Positions 35,501-50,100 of a stretch of DNA of 64,000 nucleotides are shown piece by piece. The notes beneath the pieces are model-generated. The model had not been told where the DNA came from, ran no database searches, and saw only the letters and a list, made by a program, of their open reading frames with translations. Within the stretch, counting starts at the first letter, position 1; every line of letters starts with the position of its first letter. The stretch is from Macrotrachela quadricornifera (Eukaryota; Rotifera; Eurotatoria; Philodinida; Philodinidae): the NCBI GenBank assembly GCA_022393335.1, contig JAJEKB010020696.1, positions 10,472 to 74,471 on the forward strand, given 5' to 3'. The translations under genes and the position numbers were made by a program.

Positions 35501-37867
35501 CAATGAAAAATTCGAAGAAAGACTGGAGAAAGAGCTGTAAAAGAATCCAATTGTCCACTGTTAGTTTTTTCGTGAAGAGATATGAGGTCCGACTAGCTCG
35601 AAATTTGAAAAGAGTTTGCATCGATTGGCTGATTATGTAATATTTCATTATTAGGTTTGCTAACTGCTGATCTTGTATTCGTTGATTTTCGTGATGTTAA
35701 TGATGAAAATTTTGATGATACTACAGGAAATAAGTTGCTTGCTCGTATTAAAGACGAACCAAAAGATAAACAACAGGTGAGTTCATTAATATCCATCATC
35801 TTTTACCTTAAATTATGTGAAGCTTTAAACTTAAAATTTTCAGAATAAGAGTTCTTTCGATAACTAATTAATTTCCTATGAATTGAATAAATCATTCATG
35901 ATCATAGATAATACATATCCGGGTACTGTTGACAACTATACAGTATCACAGCGTTTGTATGCACCGTCATAAACATTACAACAGTAATTAGTGTATCTTA
36001 CCATTATAATCATCTTCATACAGGGTATTGCTCAATTGGAGACACTAGAAATATGATAGATTTAGACAAATATTTTTATTTTACATCGCTTTTGTGATGT
36101 TGAAGGTATCTTTCACTCCTACGATTTTTCATTTTACTCATTCACTATAAGGAGTTAACAACAGAAGAGTCTTTTTGTCTCTATGAAAATCTTTCTATAG
36201 CATCATATCAATATCATATTTCCTTTTGGATTCTATTCTCGACAATGTTAAAGTAAAATAAAAACAAGATACTCGCATAAACTCTATTGTGAATGTCAAC
36301 TGAAACTTTTCCTTCACGTACGTTCACATAGAAACCGTTTCACAAACTCGGAATGAAGTTGAAAATAAACTTTAGTTTCGGCAACACACTTATAAATGAT
36401 GATTTCTTTTGGTTCTGATTGTTACTATTTCTAGGAAAATGGGCCACACATTATGTTATCTTACAGTTTCACAGATAGAAATCTCGTTAAAAAAGTTTAT
36501 GATTATCTAACAGCAAATAATATCAAAGTTTGGATGGATACCGAAGAAGGCATAAAAGCAAACGTACACCAAACGTAAATAACAACAGAATTAAAGTTTC
36601 GTATTTACGAATATTGTTCTTTTTGTTGAAGTATGGCTGAAGGTGTTGAAAATGCATTTGTCGTGATTGCATTTCTTACCCAAAGGTATCAAGATTCGAA
36701 CAACTGCCAAAGAGAAATTGAATACGCAAAAAAAGAGAAAAAACGAATCATACCAGTAAGATTATCACGCGAGTGGAAACCTACAGGTTGGCTAGGTAAG
36801 TAAACGTTTTGTATGTCTGCTCTTAAATGATTGCGTATTGTCAGGTAGAATTTCAATAAAAGTCATTGTCAACGTAACGCAATAATAATTTCTTTTACTC
36901 GAGATGTAGGGCTTGGCGTTCGTATGAATGTTATGCTGGTTGCCAGTAACACCATTATTTTTGATACGAAAACGAAGAAGTTAAATATCTAGATGATTTT
37001 CTTGAGGATGTGAATGCAAGTGTCGACTTTTCTTTATCAACGTTCATACTTACACTCACACTAGCATATTGACATCTTCATTTATTCACTCTGTCCTTCC
37101 ATCCTTTTGAGAATAAATTTGAGGCATTAGTAGTTTAGGGATGCTTCAACAAACTCCTGCTTGGAAAAACGCAAACATATTATTGAGGAACCCGTTGCAA
37201 GAGACGTTTTCAATATTGATGATTCTTTTAATAAAGCCTCGTAATGTCACGAGGGTAGAGGCTATATTGAAAATACCTCTAGACAACTACATCACGAATT
37301 GTTCATTGTATTTTCTATAATATTCTTTCTACAATTTTCCGAAAAATTCTTCAATCGAATGTCCACTTAACTCCTTTTGAGAGTGTTCCAAACTAATTTC
37401 TTCATGGTATCCAAGAGTTCTCTCTAGAGAACTCTTATCGCTTTAGAATCTCAAGACGTTTATAGAAAAATCGGTGAGTACGATTAGAAAATCACTCAAT
37501 GATTTTTTTAAATAGCTCTATATAAGTATTTGAATGATTTTTCTGAGCGAAATTCGTCACTTGTCTCTAAAAATATCCTTCGATAATCGTTTAATAAATG
37601 ATTCAAAGCAAGACTGGAGAAAGAGCTGTAAAAAAATCCACTTGTCCACTGTTGGTATTTTCGGAAAGAGATTTGAGGTCGGACTAACCCAATATTTAAA
37701 AAGAGTTCCCATCAATTGGCTGATTGTGTGCTATTTCATTATTAGGTTTACTAACTGCTGACCTTCTATTCGTTGATTTTCGCAATGTTACTGCTGAAAA
37801 TTTTAATGATGCGAAAGGAAATGAGTTGATTGCTCGTATTAATGACGAACCAAAAGATAAACAACAG
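32513..37867 (+). CDS. Three tandem TIR exon cassettes
   Basis: Three ~2-kb tandem copies, each of three exons encoding about 140 residues. Cassette 1: 32513-32646, 32704-32867, 33576-33694. Cassette 2: 34549-34685, 34744-34907, 35655-35776. Cassette 3: 36435-36574, 36632-36795, 37746-37867. Each gives HVMLSY (TIR box 1), NIKVW-D, VVVAFL, C-x-x-E (CQTEL, CQIEL, CQREI; the position of the NAD-cleaving Glu in TIR enzymes), RIIPV, and WKPSGWLG. Each cassette starts and ends in phase 0, so all can be read in one protein and continue into 38153. Only cassette 1 begins with a good ATG. An extra exon after cassette 1 (33988-34098, FKRMKESEHKLDQ, stop TGA) could end a short isoform. TIR domains signal in immunity and cell death. 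Confidence 0.75.
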
Positions 37868-37940
37868 GTGAGCCCATTAATATCCATCATCCTTTACTTT
37901 AAACTTAAAGTTATTAGATTAGGAGTTCTTTAGCCACGTT
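32513..37940 (+). repeat. ~2-kb direct triplication including introns
   Basis: Not just the exons repeat: intron sequence before the third exon also recurs (around 35440-35640 and 37534-37740, for example gactggagaaagagctgtaa and the tattatttcattattaggtt acceptor region). This shows tandem duplication of whole genomic blocks with starts about 2.05 and 1.89 kb apart. Confidence 0.85.
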
Positions 37941-38152
37941 ACCAACATGTATACTGCATATCGGACTTATTTTTTGTACCTTCTTTATAAACGATTTTTG
38001 ATTTTGCTCAAAAAATATTGATACTATACCTTTGATAAAGTACAAATCAGCAAGGAAAAATTGAATAGAACATTTTACACTTTCATGTTAACATAATAGC
38101 CACTAATTAGCAAAAAATTGTTCTTACGGTTTAGTTTCTGCTTTTTTCTTAG

Positions 38153-41100
38153 GTTTCATCCATGGAGTCCAGTATAATACGTTTCCTTAATAGTACTCCA
38201 TATATCAATGAAATTTTTCAAACTGAACTTCAATCAAGTTCAATAAAACCCTTTATAGTAAGTTATGATAAAGGCTATGTAGAATAAAATTAAAGAAAAA
38301 CAAAATTATTTTATAGACGTATTTTCTTCAAAAAGCTGAATTTATTACAGCAATTGTATGTGAAGCAAATTCATTATTAACAGATGTTCATCTTTATGAA
38401 TTAAGTAAAATTGATTGGCCTAATCTTAAATCAATTCATATTTCTGGTTGTCCTCATTTAACACCATTTTCTATGAATTATCTTCAAAAACTTTGTGACA
38501 AACAAAATGAACGACAAATAGATGTGGTAAGATTTTCGAAATTAGATTAATTATTAAAAACAAATGAATTATTCATATTTAGAAAATCGAATTAATGCTT
38601 GATGCTTATAATACAATAGAAAATAAAAATGATTTGACAGATGATACTATTAACAAACTTGAACAATTCTTTGGAACAGTAATATTTTGTAATTTTTTTT
38701 GTAATATCATATATGTATATTTGAAGTGTATAAAAACATCAATAACAAAAGTATTGATTTATCATGTTAATGCTCCAAATGATCCTATGTTATCATCTCA
38801 ACAAATGATAATAAATCAAATTAAAAAATCAAATGAAAATTCTCCAATGTTATTGAATTATTTGTCATCAACATATGAAGAATGTCAAATAGCATTTCTT
38901 GAATGTGCTAACGTAAATTTTTATATTATATTTATTAAAATAAAATTTCTTTTTGTTTCAAGTATATTCTATTCAAAGAATTGTGTATATCATTTCATCC
39001 ACAAATAATTTATCTAGTTGTTTCAAATGTTGATGATATACTTAAATGGTTTTTTTCATTTGATTGTAATACATCATTTTCAATATTAGTAATTCAATTA
39101 AAAATAGAATATTTTTATGTTAATATTTATTAATTTTTAGAAAAATCAACAAATTCGATTGATTATTAATAACGATGTTAACGAAGATTTTTTATTAAAT
39201 ATTCAATTAGAATTAAAAAATATTTCTAAATCAGCTCATGAAAATTATTCTCAATATATTAATGAAATATTACCAGATATGTAAAATTTAATTAAATATT
39301 AAATTTCTTGAAACCTATTTCTTTTAATTTTCAGTTCAGAAAATGATGATTTTCGTCGTAATCATTATCTTAGTAGTTTATTACATATTCAAACAAAATG
39401 TGAGATTTTAGAAAAGAAATTAAGTAAAGATCAATGTTTAATTTTTAAACAAAATGTAAAATATATTCAATTATTTATTAAATAATATAATTATTTTTGT
39501 TTTTCATAGGATCCATTGTTCATATCAAATCATTTATTGAAAGATGCAATTAAATATTCGAAATATTTATACACATTTAATGAAAATTCTAAAGAAAATG
39601 AAAATAAAATATTTGACATAAATCAATCGATAACGAAATTTATTGATGAATTAGTAGAAAAAGCAAACAAACAAGATTCACATTCAATAATACCAAATTT
39701 AATAAAAATAGCACAAAATTATTTGATACATAAATTAATTAATGTAAATAATAAAAGATTTTCATATTCTTAACGAATATGTTATTTTTGTTTTCTTAAG
39801 GATAAAGTTCTTGTTCTACATTCAACATCGGATAATAAATCATATTATATATCAGATATTGAATGGTTTTGTCGTATAATTAATGTTATTTTTAATATTA
39901 ATCTAAAAAATAAATGTATTTTTGAAAAATTTAAATATATTATTGGTACAAATATTCATATGATAATGAAAAATTATCTAAAAGAATTAAAAATCAATAA
40001 AAATGAAGTTTGTAATTATATATTAATTTATTAGTTTTTATTTTTAATTTTAGATTGATTTTATTCAATGGTTATTTAATACATGGAATATTGCATATCC
40101 AATATCAATAGAAGATCAAAATGATAAGAAAATTTTTATTCTATTTAATTCGATATCACCTGAATCACCTATTTCTTTAGTAAATATCTATTTGAATGAT
40201 AATTTAAAATTTTATTTCGATTTTAGAATACTATTTGGGATGATATTTGGCCAATAAATGAATATGAATCTAATATTTATTTTCATTTATTACATCCATG
40301 TGATGAATCGATTATTTTCTATCTCTATAAATTATTTCCATCTCAAAAATTATTACTTGCTTCAAAATATTTCCTACTTATTCAAGAAGGAGCTATCGAA
40401 ATTTTAATTCAATATCATTCTTCTGTCAATCAATATCCACGTATTTTATTTTATTACTTTAACAAATTATTTTCTATAATCTAGTTGTATTTTTTATTAA
40501 GATATCAGTATTACTTTTCGAACACTTAATTTGAATGTATCAGAAGATCGATTAGATATAACAGATGAATCATTTCAATATGTCATTAGAGAATATTACG
40601 TTATTATTTGGGCATTTTTATTTAAACATGATTATGCATTTAAAGTATTTCATCAAAGAAATTAATTGAAAACCTTTGTTCTTTTATATTTAGATTGAAC
40701 AGAAAAAAAAGAATTTTTCTAATGATTTCGAAGGAATAAATGGTAAGTAACGTAAATAATATCATAACATTTAAATATAAAATTTAATTTTGAACTAAAG
40801 GTAATGAATTGATGCATACTCATTGGAAAGATTTAGCTCTTTATCATTATTCATCTACACCTAGTCTTACTTCAACTTGTTCTATATGTGGTCTTCCTCC
40901 TACAGCAAATAAATCTCTTTATGTAAAACAGTTTTTTCTTCAATTGTAAAACTTAATCGTTATTCTGAATCTCTTTTGTTGTAGGATGCATGTACAATAT
41001 TATCACCAGCACGATATACAAGAGGCATGGAAATAACAGATCGAACAGAAAATCAATCAAGTTTATTAATATTTAAACTTAATAAAAAATCATTTTCTTA

Positions 41101-44100
41101 TATTGGCAAACATTTTATGCGACCAGATGGATGTAATTCATTTGAAGTTATATTTTTAAATACAAATACAAATAATCAACAATCAAATTCTTCAATAATA
41201 TCATCATCTATTCAAATAGGATGTTTAATGTAAATACTAAAAGAATATTTTATCTTTATATCTTATTATTTATACTTCTTATAGGAATAATTTTGATATA
41301 AAAGAAGATGAAAAAATATTTTTTGAATATAATATTGGATATCAAAACTCGGATGAAAAATATTTGTTACAAGAAATTTATAATGGTTTAGGATTACGTG
41401 TTGATATTTTATTTACTGATAAATCAGTTAATTTATTTTATCTTATATTATCTAATAAATCTATTTCGTTTTTTTTTTGTATAGAATATATTTGAATTTA
41501 TATTTTCCATTAATAATATTCCATGGTCTCATCAAATCGTTGAACGTAAATCAACTAAAACAATGTTTCAACCAATTTTTCAGTGTTCAGGAATTTCTGA
41601 TTCTAATCGAGATATCAATATGATCATTTATCATCATAAATCAGCACTTGTTCGTTGTTGTTTTCTTTTTGAAATATTAAAAATTTCATATAATAAATAT
41701 CTTATTTTTTAGGATACAGCAATTCTTAATGTTCCTATATCAAATTCAAAAAATAAACCATGGAAAGTTGGTATGCGTCTTGAAGCTAAACATCGAAAAC
41801 ATCCAAATGTATTAGCAGTAGCTAATATAAGTAAGTTTATTCACTTATATAAAATGCAGGATGTAAATTGAATACACCCATTACGGATCAAGCGAAACGA
41901 GCTGGATTTTTTACCAGTGATAAAGACATACCTAGAGAAATTCTCTGTGAATGTACCACCATTGACCGCAACAAGATAAATAAACAATATACTTAACAGA
42001 GAATCTCTCTAGATATGTCTTTATGAATATAAAGCTTGGACATGTCATTATTACAGATAAGAGAATTAGCTCGAGCTGTAATGAAGGTACTCAATTTTTT
42101 TTTCGGTAAAGTGATTTTTAGAACACTCTGCATATACTTCTTTTTTCTTGTAGTTGAAGTTTATGATGATAATCGTATACGAATTAATTTTGATGGATGG
42201 TCATCAACGTATGATTATATAGTTGAAAGAGATAATTCTGATATTCATCCATGTGGGTATTGGGAATATATTCAACGTGTTTTATATAAAAATGTTAATA
42301 CAAATAAATCTAATCCACATATGACTTTGACCCGTTTTGATAAACCAAAATGTAAATATAAAAAAAAAAACTAAATGATAGTCTTTTATTAAATTATATA
42401 TTTTCTTTTAATAATTTTAGCTTATGATGACTTATTTAGTTGGAGAAATTATTTAACAGAAAATAATCAAGAACCAGTACCATTAGAATGTTTTAATAAT
42501 GTAACGAAAGATAAACAAAAAAAAGAGAAATTTTGAATTAATTAATATTTTAATTGTTTAGAATCAAACTGAAGGTATGACTGAAGAATATTTTCCTCGT
42601 GGTATAACAAAATCTCAATTTACTTGTCTTTCATGTTATCATTTATATAATGTACGAGTTAAATATCATAAAATGAATACATTCATTCAAAATGAAATAG
42701 TTAATAAAATTCTTTATGAACATCATATTGAGTTAAATAATCTAGCAGCAATAACAAGTCCAGGTGTTGTGTTATTACCAACACCTTTAGATATATCAAT
42801 ATTGACATATCCATGTTTAAAATATTTTCAAAATTCATCAAATTTTACTATTCATTTGACATGCAATCATCGAAGTAGAATAAAATAAATTTCAAATGTT
42901 TTATTTATTTTGTTAATTAGGTCTTTCACCATGGGATTCAACAACTATTATATCTGGTAGTCATTTATTAGACACCGAAGGTGGTCGAATAGAAAAAACT
43001 AATCTTAATATATCATTAGTTACATTGTGTATGTTAACTGCTATTGATCTTACTCGAAATCAAGTAAATTCATTAATATGAATTTATCTTTTTTTAATAT
43101 AATATTCTTTTCAGAAACATCCAATCGTACCTTCGACATCAAAATTAGTTTTAAATAATAGTAATAATTCACTTAATAAATCTCTTATTGAATATTATAT
43201 TCGACGTTGGCTTGATTTAAGTGCTTATATAACATGTTTTCATTTAACAAATTTTTATAATAAATATCCATCAAAAGAACAATTTCAAACAATTCCAAAT
43301 TTACTTTATACATGTTATATTGATCAAGATTTATTTATTAATTTAAAAAATAATCTTAATTCAATAATAATTAATTGTTCATATTTTTTAAATACAGATA
43401 AAGAAAATCAATTTGGTAAATATGGTCAATGTTATTATTGTTCATTATTTCGTATAGATGAAACAAATAATAAATTAAATATATCATTACAAAAACGTTT
43501 AGAAATAATTGAAAATTATTCATCAAATATATTTTATTTTCAATTATATCATGACGAGAAAAATTTTATTATTAAAAATCATTTAATATTAAATGATGAA
43601 TTTTTTTCTAAATTTAATAATTTAAAAATAATTGATATAACAAATATAATTATTGATAAATTTCAATTAAGTAATAAATATATAAATTATCTTAAAAAAC
43701 TTGATTGTCTTTTACTTGACAATAATAATCTTTCAATAATAAATATAGATTTTCAATATTTAAATAAATTAATATATATTAAAATAATAGATAATCCATT
43801 TGAAACATTACCATTAAATATTTTCTCATCAAAACTATTACAATATATTGAATTACATAAACTTGGTCGATTAATTCAATTTGATTCAAATACAAAATTT
43901 TCATCAGAATTAAAAGCATTAATAATAAGAGATAGTGTTTTAATAACATTACCACAAACATTAAATACAAGTAAATTAACAAAATTAATATTAAATGGTG
44001 TTTCTTGGTGGGGTGCAGATGGAATAAATGTTAATGAAGTTGTTAAATATGAATCATTTGAAAACAAATTTATTTCATTTCTTGATCGTCAGCAATTAAC

Positions 44101-47100
44101 ATCGATTTATCATATGTATGATGAAGATGCAAATGGTATATTAACATTTTCAGAAATTAATTTAATGAATGCTCATATTTATCGTTATATTTCACGTTTA
44201 AGACCAACAAATATAATATCAGATATTTCAAATCAAAATGATCTATCAGGAATTCCATTAGTAATATTTTCTTTTGAAAATTTAACTGAATTAACACTTG
44301 AATATCAAGGAATTAAATTTATATCAGATGAAATAAAAAATTTAAAATCATTAATTATATTTAATTTAAATTATTGTATTGAACTTGAAACATTAAGTGC
44401 ACAAGTTGGTTTATTACCACTTCGTGAACTTAATTTAACTGGATGTATTTCATTAAAAACACCACCTATTGAAATAACACGCCGTGGTCATACACCAACA
44501 ATGGCATATTTACAAAGATTAATTAGTGGTTCAACACCATGTAAAAGAACAAAACTTATGTTAGTTGGTCTTGGTGGAGCAGGAAAAACAAGTTTAGTAC
44601 GAGCTTTTCTTCAATCATATTCTACAACATCACCAACAGTTACAGATGGTATTGATATAATCAAATGGAAAGTTCCATTAGATAAAAATGACGACTTCCT
44701 TGAATTTAGTGTTTGGGATTTTGCAGGACAATCAGTTTATTATCATACTCATCAAGTAATATATACTACTGTTATTTTCAGAAAGCAATGAGTGTGGCTG
44801 TTATTCAAATAACTCAAAAACAACGAGCACATTTATGCCGTGTTTGACGTTCACTGACGATCGAGTTCCCAGAATTAGATTAAATTGGTTCCGCAATGTT
44901 CAACATCGCGGAATAGGAAATATTCTCAGGACTGCAGCAAAGAATTAATTTAATTAAGAGGTCGTTTCTATTTTTTAGTCATTTGTCATTTTGTGTCCTT
45001 GTAGGATTTTAGAAATTCCGAACTTGCTTGCCTAGCGTGAAATTTTCAGCACTGTATCCCTTTGTCTGGCTACAGACTTGACTGAATCCGTTCGCTCATG
45101 TAACCCTAAAGTCTCTATTTTTTTTTTGTATTTGAGTTATTTGTCAAACAGCTATACTCATTGCTTTTTGAAAAAGGACATAGTGCTTATTTTTTTACTT
45201 TAAATTAAAGTTTTTTTTGGCAAAAAAAGCTGTTTATATCCTTGCATGGAATATTCGTCTTGGAGCTGAACATGCTGGTTTAGATTTTTGGTTATCATCA
45301 ATTTGTTGTCATGCACCAAATGCACCTATATTTGTTGTTGGTACACATTCTGATCAAGTATCTCGTTCTGATTTACGTGAAGATGATTTTAAACGACGTT
45401 ATCCACAAATTGCTGGATTTTTTAATGTTAGTACACATACAGGTGATAATATTAATCAATTAATTAATAGTATTATTAAAACAACATTATCATTACCTTA
45501 TATGGATGAACAAATTCCAAAAGTATGGCTTAATTTCGAACAATCAATATCTCAATCGAAAGATGATATATTAGAATATAATCAAATAATAAATATTGCT
45601 AATAATGTTGGTATATTTGATTCTAATGAAATTCTTCAAGCAATACAATTTTTACATGATCTTGGTTCATTACAATATTTTTCATCTGAACAATTAAAAA
45701 ATTATGTTGTTATTAATCCACAATGGATTGTTAATGTTATGTCATGTATTGTTAGTATTAAAGATAGTCCAGTTAAAAATGGACGTTTATTTCATTCTGA
45801 TATAGATATAATTTGGAAAGATTATGATAAAAATTTACATTCATGGATGTTAAAATTAACAGAAGCATTTGATTTAACATTTCCAACATCAAATAAAAAT
45901 ATGAATTTAATACCATGTTTATTACCAAAAGAAGAACCTGAGGTTTGTGTATTATTATTTTTTGTATTCATAGAATAATTTTAATTTTATATTTATAGTA
46001 TACATGGGATGATAATATTGAACAAGCAGATATAAAACAAATGAAAATTGTTTATACATTTAATTATTTGCCAGGTCTTTTTTTTATTATTTTATTTAGT
46101 TTATATATAGTTTGTTTTTGTGATTGGTACATAGCTGGTTTATTTAATCGAGCACAAGTTCGTCTTTTTCAATTTTCGGATGAATCAACAATTTGGCGTT
46201 ATGGTACATTATTAGTGAAAAATAATCATCGAGCTATTATAATTCGTACAGATGGTTTGTTCAAAATTTTAATATTTATTTACATAGGATGATCGAAAAG
46301 TTCTCGGAACATTCTTGCTTTTATTGAATAAATAATGTTTATAAAGCAACTTATCACATTAAATGTTCGAAGTACTCGCCTTAATTCGTTATACAGAGTT
46401 TCATTCGATCATTCCAATTTTGGAAGGTCTTTCGAAACTCATCTTTTGGTATTGAACGAAGCTCTTTGGTGACAGCTTGTTGTAATGACTTTGAATCAGA
46501 GTAACTACCAAGCTGATGTGGGACCCATCGTGCACATACTTTTTCATTTTCAGTTCTCCATGAATAATACCACTCACAGTTCCATATAATATACCAAGTT
46601 CCCAAGCAATGTATCGAATGTGTGTTTTATCCATCTAAAACTACAGTATATAGGAAAAATGAGCTCCATATCTGCTTGAAGTAAATAATAGGTGTTTATT
46701 TTCATAAATTAATAGATGAGAGCTGGCACTATCAAAATGTGAAAACAACTTCTGTGCTAAGTCCAACGGTAGAAATCGAAAGTCATTCCGAGAACTTTTT
46801 GATCACCCTATGTATTTAGAATTATTTCATTTTCTTATTTTCTTCAATAGATCGACATATTGTTATTAAAATCCAAGGTGTTCGACCAGATAATATACTT
46901 TTTTTAATTCATGAAGTATTTGAAGGTCTTGTTAATGAATCATTTTTTGGTGTTAATTATGATATTGCTTTTCCATGTCCTGATTGTGTTGAACAAGTAT
47001 GACTTTTCTCTAACTATAATTATTAGTAATAAATGTTTTCTGATTCAGCGTACAAATGAACCTTGGGAATTTTCTTCTTCACTTATTCATCGTGCAATTG

Positions 47101-50100
47101 AACTTAAATCCCCAACGCTTCAATGTCAACGATTTTTTCATGTTGCACCTATTACTGATTGTAAAATTTTGGTTCTAAATTATATTGAATTTTATTTTCT
47201 TATTTATAGTGCAAGCACTTATTCCACCAGATAGTAAAAGTAATTATGATTTATATTTGAAATATTCTCTACGTGATCTTAAATCTTATAAACAAAATAT
47301 GGCAGTTGATGTTATATTTATTTATCTACCTGAACATATTCCAACTGAATTAGAAATTGGTAGTAAAATTGATCCGAAAAAAATTATAGAAGATTTAACA
47401 AGTAAGATTTTAAAGATAATATTGAGATTAGATTTTATTTTGTTTTTTTTTAATGAAATTTAAGAACGTGGTTTAAAAGTTTGGACACCAGAATCAATAA
47501 AAGATTTTCAAATTCAAGATTATTATTTTATTATTAAAGAAGCAAAACGTATTGTATTTGGTATTTCAACTGAACTAATAGAAAATCCTGATAATAAAAA
47601 TTTATATGATGCTTTTCACACAATAATTAATATTCTTCGTAAACCAATTATTCCGATTTTATTTGGAAAAGATATGAAATGGAGAGAAAGTGATATTGGT
47701 GTTGCATTAACAGATAAACTTTATGTAAATATGCAAAAACCGAAACTATATGAAAATCGAATAAATGAATTAATCAAATTAATTGAAAATGAAAAAGATA
47801 AAACTCAACAATTAAAAGATTTATCAACTGATGTTTTCATAAGTTATTGTTGGGCTAATTCACATGATGCTGTTAATAAAGGTATACAAACAGTATTTAT
47901 TGTCAACAATTTTTGGTGTTGAAATATACTAGAAAAGATCACTAACTATTCAATCATTGTTGAGTTGGAACTATTTGCATCATGTAGTTCTTAATGAACT
48001 ATGAATAGCCTGAAAAGAGTTCGACATACTATGTTTTTCTGGTATTTTTAATCAAGTGCAATCCTGTGAGTCTTCCTTTGAAACCAGAAAAACTGAGCTT
48101 TGATTTAAAACCTTGCAGAAACAAGCTTCAATGAGAGCAGTTTATCATGAACATTTCAGTTCTATTTTGTTGTTCCGATTCTAAGATATGGCTAAAAAGA
48201 ATGTTTTTACACGGCTCATATACTCTTGACAGATTCCAATATTCTTATCTCCGAATAGGAGCATCCAAAACATCTGAAACTTTGACAATAAACTAGTCTC
48301 ATTTAGGTCTGGGATCACAGCATTCTGCTTAACACTATCGTAAAATTGAAGTGTCTCGACAATAATAAGTTAGCAGGCCGAACTCTTTTCAAAATATTCA
48401 TAGCTCATTAGGACATACTTGACGTACTTAATTCCGACTCAAAAGCGATTAAATAGTTAGTAATTTAGTGTACCAGCGCTGCAGTTACTCTCTTGGAATA
48501 TATTATTTTCCTTGTTTAGGTACAAAATCTACTGAGACTTCTATTGGTTGGGCAGATCCTCGAGCTATAAAAGTACTTTTTTTTGTTTCTTAATAAAATA
48601 TATATTTCATCAAATGAGAATTGTTTTTGTTCTGTAGGATTATCTTGAATCACGTGGATTGAATGTTTGGATAGATATAAATGATTTAGGAAAATTAGGT
48701 GTACGTCATGATATTGTTCATGTATATAATAATTAAATTGTGTTTTCCATCGAAATTTATCTTAACTTTGTTTTTATATTTAAGGGTTTAAAAAATACAA
48801 AAGTTCTTATAGCTTGTGTATCAAATGAATATACTAAAAGTGAAGCATGTTGTGAAGAATTTTTATTTACAAAAACTACACTTCGACTTCCTGTTATATT
48901 GGCTATATGTGGTACTGGTGATAAATGGCAAACAACAGAAATTGGCATGTGTAGTCTTAATTGCCCACGAGTGAATCTTCAACTTGAAAATCCAAATGCT
49001 TTTGAAGATCTTTACAATCATATTCAAACTTTTTTACCTAAACGACTTAGTTCAGCTAGAGAAACAACATCAAGTATCAAGGAAACAGCAATTACTGAAG
49101 AGAAGGCAACAACTGCTTATCAGGTTACAATTTCATATTTATAAATTGTATTTATTCTTTTCTTTTTTTTTATAGGAATTATTTGAATTATCAGAACGTA
49201 AATTTCTTCGTATAACATGTGGTTTTGCTGAAACAATGAATACTCGTGCTTATCCACGTTTATTTGCACTTGATTTTATGAGTGAAAAAGAAAAATCAGC
49301 ACAAGAATTAGCACGTACTGAAATGTCTACTCATATGAATGTACAACAAGAAAATGAAAACAATAATGAACGAGATGAAGAAATTGATTCTGTTGCAACA
49401 ATAGTTAATAATAAAAAAGAAAAAGTTAAATTATTATGTATACGTACACTTTGTGAAAATGAAGAAAATTGGCATCCAACTAGATATTCAGTTGAAATTG
49501 ATGAAAAAATTATATTACAAAATAGTGCATTATATTTATCACGAATTATGCTTCTTCTTAAACAAAGTAATTTACAATTAGAAATTCTTACTACTGATGA
49601 AGGTGAAAATCAATTAAAAAAACTTACTGAAGTAAAATTTCTTATTCATTATAATATCTTTTTTTTCATTCTTTGTTTTTTTTTCTTTAGATTGCAAATG
49701 CTATAAATATGGACGTAAAAGATTCTTATGGATATTTACGTCGATGTATAATGGATTTTGATATAGAAGAAAAATATTCTGGTCTTAAACAATGTCGAAT
49801 GCCATCAGGCAAAATTTTGTGGCTTTGTGAAGAACATCAAAAACAACCACGTGTTGTTCTTATTAGTGATTCACTTACAGGTGGATATAGTCGTCCACAA
49901 GTTGAAGAAAAAAGTGATATAATGAAAGCATTAACTAAACTTAATCAACGAAGTATGAATATCTCTTTCAATATCATTATTCTTCTGTTTTTATTTTTGT
50001 CTAGTTGCAAATAATGAAATACCTCCACCGACATTCAAAATTCCTAATCTTTCATCAAGAGAAAAAGAATCATATAGTAATCATTCTTCAATTGAATATA

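Noticed and set aside
35427..35799. ORFs on both strands around the TIR cassette introns
   Set aside because: They are shadows of, or introns between, TIR exons and recur only because the whole block is duplicated.
42050..42090. Possible small exon (IRELARAVMK) in the MBT intron
   Set aside because: Splicing directly from 41830 to 42154 gives the expected MBT sequence; including this piece would break the domain.
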